From Mycobacterium attenuatum (GTDB lineage Bacteria > Actinomycetota > Actinomycetes > Mycobacteriales > Mycobacteriaceae), in the NCBI RefSeq assembly GCF_900566085.1, contig NZ_UPHT01000158.1:1-35173 (forward strand): DNA of 35,173 bases, written 5' to 3'. The notes beneath the pieces were generated by a model. It searched no databases, was not told where the DNA came from, and worked only from the letters and a program-made list of their open reading frames with translations. Made by a program: the position numbers and the translations under genes. How positions within the stretch are numbered: the first letter of the stretch is position 1; each line of letters starts with the position of its first letter. This document shows positions 31,463 to 35,173 of this stretch, one piece after another.

Positions 31463-33352
31463 GTGGATACGGTGTTTGGGCGCTACCAGCTGATCGAGGT
31501 GATCGGCGAGGGAGCCATGGGCAAGGTTTACCGTGCCCGTGACACCAAGATGCGTCGCGAGGTTGCCGTCAAGGTGCTGGCGCCGGAGCTGGCGACCGAG
31601 CCGGGATACCGGGAACGGTTCCGCCGCGAGGCATACGGTGTCGCCCAGTTGAGCGAACCGCACGTCATCCCGATTCACGAGGCCGACGAGATCGACGGCC
31701 AGCTGTATCTGGTGATGCCCGTGGTCGACGGCACGGACGTGCAGGCCCTGCTCAACCGCGACGGTCACCTGAACCCTGAGTTGACCGTCGCCATCGTCGA
31801 GCAGGTGGCGGCGGCGCTCGATTCCGCCCACGATCAGGGACTGGTGCACCGCGACGTAAAGCCGTCCAATTTGCTGATCACCGACGACGAGTTCGTGTAC
31901 CTGATCGACTTCGGGATAGCCCGCGGCGAAGCCGCCCCGAAACTGACCCACACGGGCTCCATCCTGGGCACCTGGGGCTACATGGCCCCGGAGCGCTTCA
32001 CCGACGGAACCAACGACGCCTGCGTCGACATCTACGCGCTGGCGTGTGTGCTCTACGAGTGCCTGACCGGGCAGCTGCCGTTTCCGGGTGAAACGCTCGA
32101 GCAGCAATTCACCGGCCACACCACGCAAGACCCGCCCAAACCCACCGATGTCAAGCCCGAACTGCCGGCAGGGTTCGACGAAGTGATCGCCCGGGGGCTG
32201 GCCAAGGACCCCCAACAGCGCTACGAAACCGCCCGTGAGCTCGCCGCCGCGGCTCGCCAGGTCCTCGACGACGCGTCCGACCCAGGCTCCTCTAGCAACG
32301 ACGACTCCGAGCCGGCCTCGAGTAGCGACGCCAGGGTGCGGCCGCAGCGGCTCGACGCGGCACCCGGAAAAACCGGCTCCGCCCGGCCCGCAGAAGGTGA
32401 CCAGCCGGCGCCGCCCGCAGCGGAGGTGACCGCTACGCCGTCCTCAGATGCCGCGCCGCCATGGCACCGGCGCCGGCCCTGGCAAATCGGTGGTGTGGCC
32501 GCAGCCTTGGTCATCGGGGTCGCCGGAGTCGGCGCGATCGCGGGCAACCCGACTGCCCATACCGTCTCGCAAGCCGGGCTGACGTCCCAACCGCCGGCAT
32601 CAGCGCCGGTGGTGTTGCCGTTCACCGGGCTCAACGGCCCCACGCCCGTGGCGGTGAGCCCCGGTGGCACCGTCTACGTCGGCGACTACTACAACAATCG
32701 GGTGGTGCAACTGGCCTCCGGGTCGTTCACCGAGACCGTGCTGCCGTTCACCGGACTCAACCGCCCGCAATCCCTGGCGGTCGACAGCGCCGGCACCGTG
32801 TATGTCTCCGATGGCCGCGGGCAGGTGCTGATCCTGCCGGCCGGCGCCGCCGGCCAGTCGAAGCTGGCCGATAACGGCGCCGAGGACCCCGCCGGCGTGG
32901 CGGTCGACACCGCCGGCAATGTTTACGTCGTCGACACACCGAACAACCGGGTGCTGAAATTGCCCGCGGGCGGCGGACCGCAGACCGTACTGCCGTTCAC
33001 CGGTCTCAACGCTCCCGGCGGCGTGGCGGTAGACAGCTCGGGCGCGGTGTATGTCTGCGACGCCTACAACAATCGGGTACTCCAACTGCCCGCCGCAGCG
33101 GGGACTCAGATCGTCCTGCCATTCACCGAACTCGGCTTCCCCACCGGCGTCGCGGTGGACAAGTCCGGCGCCGTCTACGTCAGTGACTCCCTGAAGAACC
33201 AGATCCTGAAACTGCCGGCGGGAGCCAGCAGCCAAACCGTGCTCCCGATCAGCGGGCTCAACCACCCCGAGGGGGTGGCCGTGGACGCGGCCGGCAACGT
33301 CTACGTCACCGACAGCAATAACAATCGAGTGCTCCAACTGCCTGCGCGCTAA
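31463..33352 (+). CDS. pknD: PknD-like serine/threonine kinase with NHL beta-propeller sensor
   Basis: The start is GTG 31463 with GGGAGG upstream; this gives 629 residues. Residues 6-265 are the kinase domain: GEGAMGKVYRARD (P-loop), VAVKVL (Lys37), VHRDVKPSN (Asp131), LIDFGIAR (Asp149), and activation-loop threonines around LTHTGSILGT (162-170). A Ser/Pro-rich linker follows, and one membrane helix at about 342-361. The outer part (384-629) is six NHL blades of the type VLPFTGLNxPxGVAVD-GxVYVxD-NNRVLQL. This is the layout of M. tuberculosis PknD (Rv0931c): an intracellular kinase controlled by an extracellular propeller. Ligand unknown. Confidence 0.93.
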   Translation: MDTVFGRYQLIEVIGEGAMGKVYRARDTKMRREVAVKVLAPELATEPGYRERFRREAYGVAQLSEPHVIPIHEADEIDGQLYLVMPVVDGTDVQALLNRDGHLNPELTVAIVEQVAAALDSAHDQGLVHRDVKPSNLLITDDEFVYLIDFGIARGEAAPKLTHTGSILGTWGYMAPERFTDGTNDACVDIYALACVLYECLTGQLPFPGETLEQQFTGHTTQDPPKPTDVKPELPAGFDEVIARGLAKDPQQRYETARELAAAARQVLDDASDPGSSSNDDSEPASSSDARVRPQRLDAAPGKTGSARPAEGDQPAPPAAEVTATPSSDAAPPWHRRRPWQIGGVAAALVIGVAGVGAIAGNPTAHTVSQAGLTSQPPASAPVVLPFTGLNGPTPVAVSPGGTVYVGDYYNNRVVQLASGSFTETVLPFTGLNRPQSLAVDSAGTVYVSDGRGQVLILPAGAAGQSKLADNGAEDPAGVAVDTAGNVYVVDTPNNRVLKLPAGGGPQTVLPFTGLNAPGGVAVDSSGAVYVCDAYNNRVLQLPAAAGTQIVLPFTELGFPTGVAVDKSGAVYVSDSLKNQILKLPAGASSQTVLPISGLNHPEGVAVDAAGNVYVTDSNNNRVLQLPAR

Positions 33353-33457
33353 CCGCGAAGTCTGCTGGATTTCGGCTGCAAAAACCTGAGCCTGGAGGGA
33401 CCGCCAGCCGCATACACTGCCTGCAGTAATGCTTTCTTCGCACGATGGGTTTCGCAT

Positions 33458-33691
33458 GTGAGAAGAGTCCCGCTTGCGGTATGGATTTCCGTCGCGCTGC
33501 TCATTGCAGCGCTCGCCATGCCGATCAAGCAGCGGTGTGGAGCACCGGGCCGCACATGCGCCAGCACGCTCGACGCACAAGGCAATGCTCACTACTACTA
33601 CGAGGTCGAACCACTGGCGGTTTTCCTCCTGGAGACCGTCACCGGCTCGAACATCCGCCTGTTCTACACATCGGGCGAGGACATCTCCTAA
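33458..33691 (+). CDS. Small single-helix membrane or exported protein
   Basis: GTG 33458 gives 77 residues beginning VRRVPLAVWISVALLIAALA, an N-terminal signal-anchor or signal peptide. The remainder, about 55 residues, has two cysteines (RCGAPGRTCAS), a Tyr-rich patch (AHYYYEVEP) and the end FYTSGEDIS. No family is recognised. It lies 105 bp downstream of the kinase gene in the same direction, and co-transcription is possible but not shown. Confidence 0.6.
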   Translation: MRRVPLAVWISVALLIAALAMPIKQRCGAPGRTCASTLDAQGNAHYYYEVEPLAVFLLETVTGSNIRLFYTSGEDIS

Positions 33692-33767
33692 GCGTCCGCA
33701 GCGCACGGCACCTAACCCACCCGGGACGCGTGGGACGGCTGGGCGAATCGACGGGCTTAGGAGTGCC

Positions 33768-34526
33768 CTAGCCGCGGCAAACTTGCGACGCGTACTGGAC
33801 GGTCGTGGTCGACGGCGTGTTGAACTGGGAGTCAACGGTGAGCTCGGGTATCACCGGCTGATTGTCGACGCCGAGTCGCTTCAGCTCGAGGTTGATCTGC
33901 ATGGTGTCGGGTGTGATCCTGCGGGCGTTGGTGTCGCGGTCAGGACGCATGGACGCATCGGTGCTGGCGGGGGCGCCGGCGGGACCCTGCGCGCGGATGA
34001 TGGCGAGGTCGTCGGTGCCTTCTTCGGGACCCAGCTCCACGAACTTCTTGCCGTTGTTGGCGACACTGTAGGTCAGGACATAGCCGACAAAGCCCGACGC
34101 GTGGTTGCCCGCCGGCGACTGCGGCAGCGGCTGCGCGAATCGAACCACCAGCTGCAGCACACCGCTTCGGGGATGGCCGACGTCCACGGATGCCACGGTG
34201 AGGTTGTCGGGCGGCTTAGGGCCGTCTTGCAGGTGGCAGTTGAGCCGCTTGGGCAGGCGCGCCCAGTCGTCGCGGGGTGACTTCACCCAGACCGCAAATC
34301 CGATACCGAGCAACGTCAGCACCAATGCGATCGGGAGGATCAGCCGCAGCGCCGGCGGTATGCCCGACCAGCTTCGACGCGCCCCAGAGGCGACCGCCCG
34401 CAGTGGTGAGCGTGGCGCCGAAGGTTCCGCCCGACAATGCTTGGTCCAGTGCTGGCCGTCCCAATATCGCTGTCCGCCTGAACCGTCGGGATTGAAATAC
34501 CATCCTGCCGGCGGTGAAGTCGGCAC
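33768..34526 (-). CDS. DUF2510 membrane protein
   Basis: GTG 34526 (GGAG seven bases upstream) gives 252 residues. The N terminus TSPPAGWYFNPDGSGGQRYW with DGQHWT is the DUF2510 motif (Trp-Tyr-x-Asp/Asn-Pro ... Tyr-Trp-Asp-Gly-x-x-Trp-Thr), a short domain usually found at the cytoplasmic N terminus of actinobacterial membrane proteins. One membrane helix follows (LRLILPIALVLTLLGIGFAV, about residues 62-82), then an outer domain of some 165 residues with cysteines in LNCHL and SQVCRG at the end. Function unknown. It follows the LppP/LprE-like gene by 53 bp on the same strand, so the two are probably one operon. Confidence 0.85.
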   Translation of the reverse strand: MPTSPPAGWYFNPDGSGGQRYWDGQHWTKHCRAEPSAPRSPLRAVASGARRSWSGIPPALRLILPIALVLTLLGIGFAVWVKSPRDDWARLPKRLNCHLQDGPKPPDNLTVASVDVGHPRSGVLQLVVRFAQPLPQSPAGNHASGFVGYVLTYSVANNGKKFVELGPEEGTDDLAIIRAQGPAGAPASTDASMRPDRDTNARRITPDTMQINLELKRLGVDNQPVIPELTVDSQFNTPSTTTVQYASQVCRG

Positions 34527-34579
34527 GGTCACGCTCCATTCAACGTCGGGTCGGTGCGGGCTTGGTCGGGTGCGCCCGA

Positions 34580-34963
34580 TCACGGCGGCGAGTCCAACGA
34601 CTCCGGGGCCGGGTCGAGCATTTGGACGTGGTCGCCCTGCCACTGAAACCCAACCGTGGTCAGGGTGCCGTCATCGCAGGCGTCGCAGCTTTGCCTACTC
34701 CGGTAGGTGAGCACTACCAAGTCGTCGGTGGAGGCCGGCGCCTCCAATTCGGTGAACGGATACGCCACCGGAGTGGCGGTGCCGACGAACACCCCGCGGT
34801 GAAACATCAGTGCCTGGTCCGGTGAGCTGCGGGTGGCATCCACCACCGTCAGCACCACTGCCGACAAGTCCGCGCACGGGTCATAGTCGCTGAACTCCGG
34901 CGTGGGATTCCACGCTTTGCCGGTCTTCTTGTCCGGTGGGAGCTGGGCAAGCGCCGCCGACAC
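34580..34963 (-). CDS. LppP/LprE-like protein, N terminus unresolved
   Basis: The C-terminal part matches the LppP/LprE lipoprotein domain: YDPCADLSAVVLTVVDATRS, ALMFHRGVFVGTAT, SRQSCDACDDGTLTTVGFQW. GTG 34963 is the only start in this frame; the frame is open upstream to a TGA at 35069-35071 and includes GPCGPDEATAVSAAL, which looks like the beginning of the domain, but offers no start codon there. No signal peptide or lipobox is in frame, so the true start lies in another frame (shift), the gene has lost its export signal, or the domain is used without one. Mature LppP/LprE proteins are surface lipoproteins of unknown function. Confidence 0.65.
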   Translation of the reverse strand: MSAALAQLPPDKKTGKAWNPTPEFSDYDPCADLSAVVLTVVDATRSSPDQALMFHRGVFVGTATPVAYPFTELEAPASTDDLVVLTYRSRQSCDACDDGTLTTVGFQWQGDHVQMLDPAPESLDSPP

Positions 34964-35007
34964 CGCGGTTGCCTCATCCGGGCCACACGGACCCGAAGGC
35001 GCGGTGG

Positions 35008-35173
35008 ATGCCGTCGCCGGCGGGCTCGACGCGGCGGTCGTGGGTGGCGGCGTTGCTAGCTGTAGCCGTCATAGCGCTGGTCGTCGTGGCGGTCGTGGTG
35101 TTCTCGGACAAGCAGCGGCCGGTCGCCGGCCCAACGCCGCCAGCCAGACGGTGCGCGCGGACCGGGCCGGCCC
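35008..35173 (+). CDS. Start of a membrane-anchored protein, cut by the right edge
   Basis: ATG 35008 opens a frame that continues past the window. It reads MPSPAGSTRRSWVAALLAVA, then a membrane helix VIALVVVAVVVF and SDKQRPVAGPTPPARR. The positive-inside lead, helix and Pro-rich outer side are like a real type II membrane protein. It overlaps the presumed 5' end of the LppP/LprE-like gene on the other strand, so one of the two N-terminal assignments must be wrong or shorter. Confidence 0.5.
   Translation, partial: MPSPAGSTRRSWVAALLAVAVIALVVVAVVVFSDKQRPVAGPTPPARRCARTGPA

Overview
The window is chromosomal DNA of a slow-growing Mycobacterium. The evidence is high GC, three PE/PE_PGRS genes in a row, a PE/PPE/Esx module of ESX-3 type, a PknD-type kinase with an NHL propeller, a WS/DGAT acyltransferase, a DUF2510 membrane protein and an LppP/LprE-like protein. 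The content fits a non-tuberculous species of the M. kansasii/M. marinum kind better than M. tuberculosis, but the species is inference.

Layout, left to right. (1) 1-4116: three minus-strand PE genes: a PE_PGRS cut by the left edge, a PE_PGRS11-like PE-PGRS-histidine phosphatase fusion, and a PE protein with a non-PGRS tail. The gap between the first two holds the wreck of an HTH-nucleotidyltransferase gene. (2) 4285-8907: a LysR regulator divergent from a three-gene operon of tartrate/D-malate dehydrogenase, C4-dicarboxylate symporter and glycerate kinase. Together these form a coherent uptake and breakdown route from tartrate through glycerate to 2-phosphoglycerate. (3) 8870-9849: a 0.9 kb islet flanked by 41-bp direct repeats that duplicate the 3' end of the glycerate kinase gene. 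It carries a frameshifted HEPN-type gene and a frameshifted small companion. (4) 9827-12929: WS/DGAT acyltransferase divergent from an amidase. (5) 12926-17637: a GCS2-family carboxylate-amine ligase, decayed epimerase and thiamine-diphosphate enzyme genes, a DHA2 drug-type exporter and a small HTH protein. (6) 17846-25158: a secreted protein, a coiled-coil protein, a repeat protein with an alpha/beta hydrolase, a 1044-residue patatin-like protein, a GAP-family membrane protein and a Bcr/CflA-type exporter. (7) 25286-27669: a TetR regulator divergent from a CxxC protein coupled to a cytochrome P450, with two copies of one palindromic operator between them. (8) 27826-28974: a TDT-family transporter. 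(9) 29316-31263: a shortened PE, an intact PPE-PPW protein and an esxG-like pseudogene with two in-frame TAG codons. (10) 31463-35173: PknD-like kinase, a small membrane protein, a DUF2510 protein, an LppP/LprE-like protein and the start of a membrane protein running off the right edge.

The most interesting points are the repeat-flanked HEPN islet, which looks like a small mobile or recombined cargo unit, the esxG fossil that keeps its frame across two nonsense codons, and the predicted tartrate operon with its LysR-type palindrome. Several apparent frameshifts lie in short homopolymers, so sequencing error must be excluded before they are called pseudogenes.
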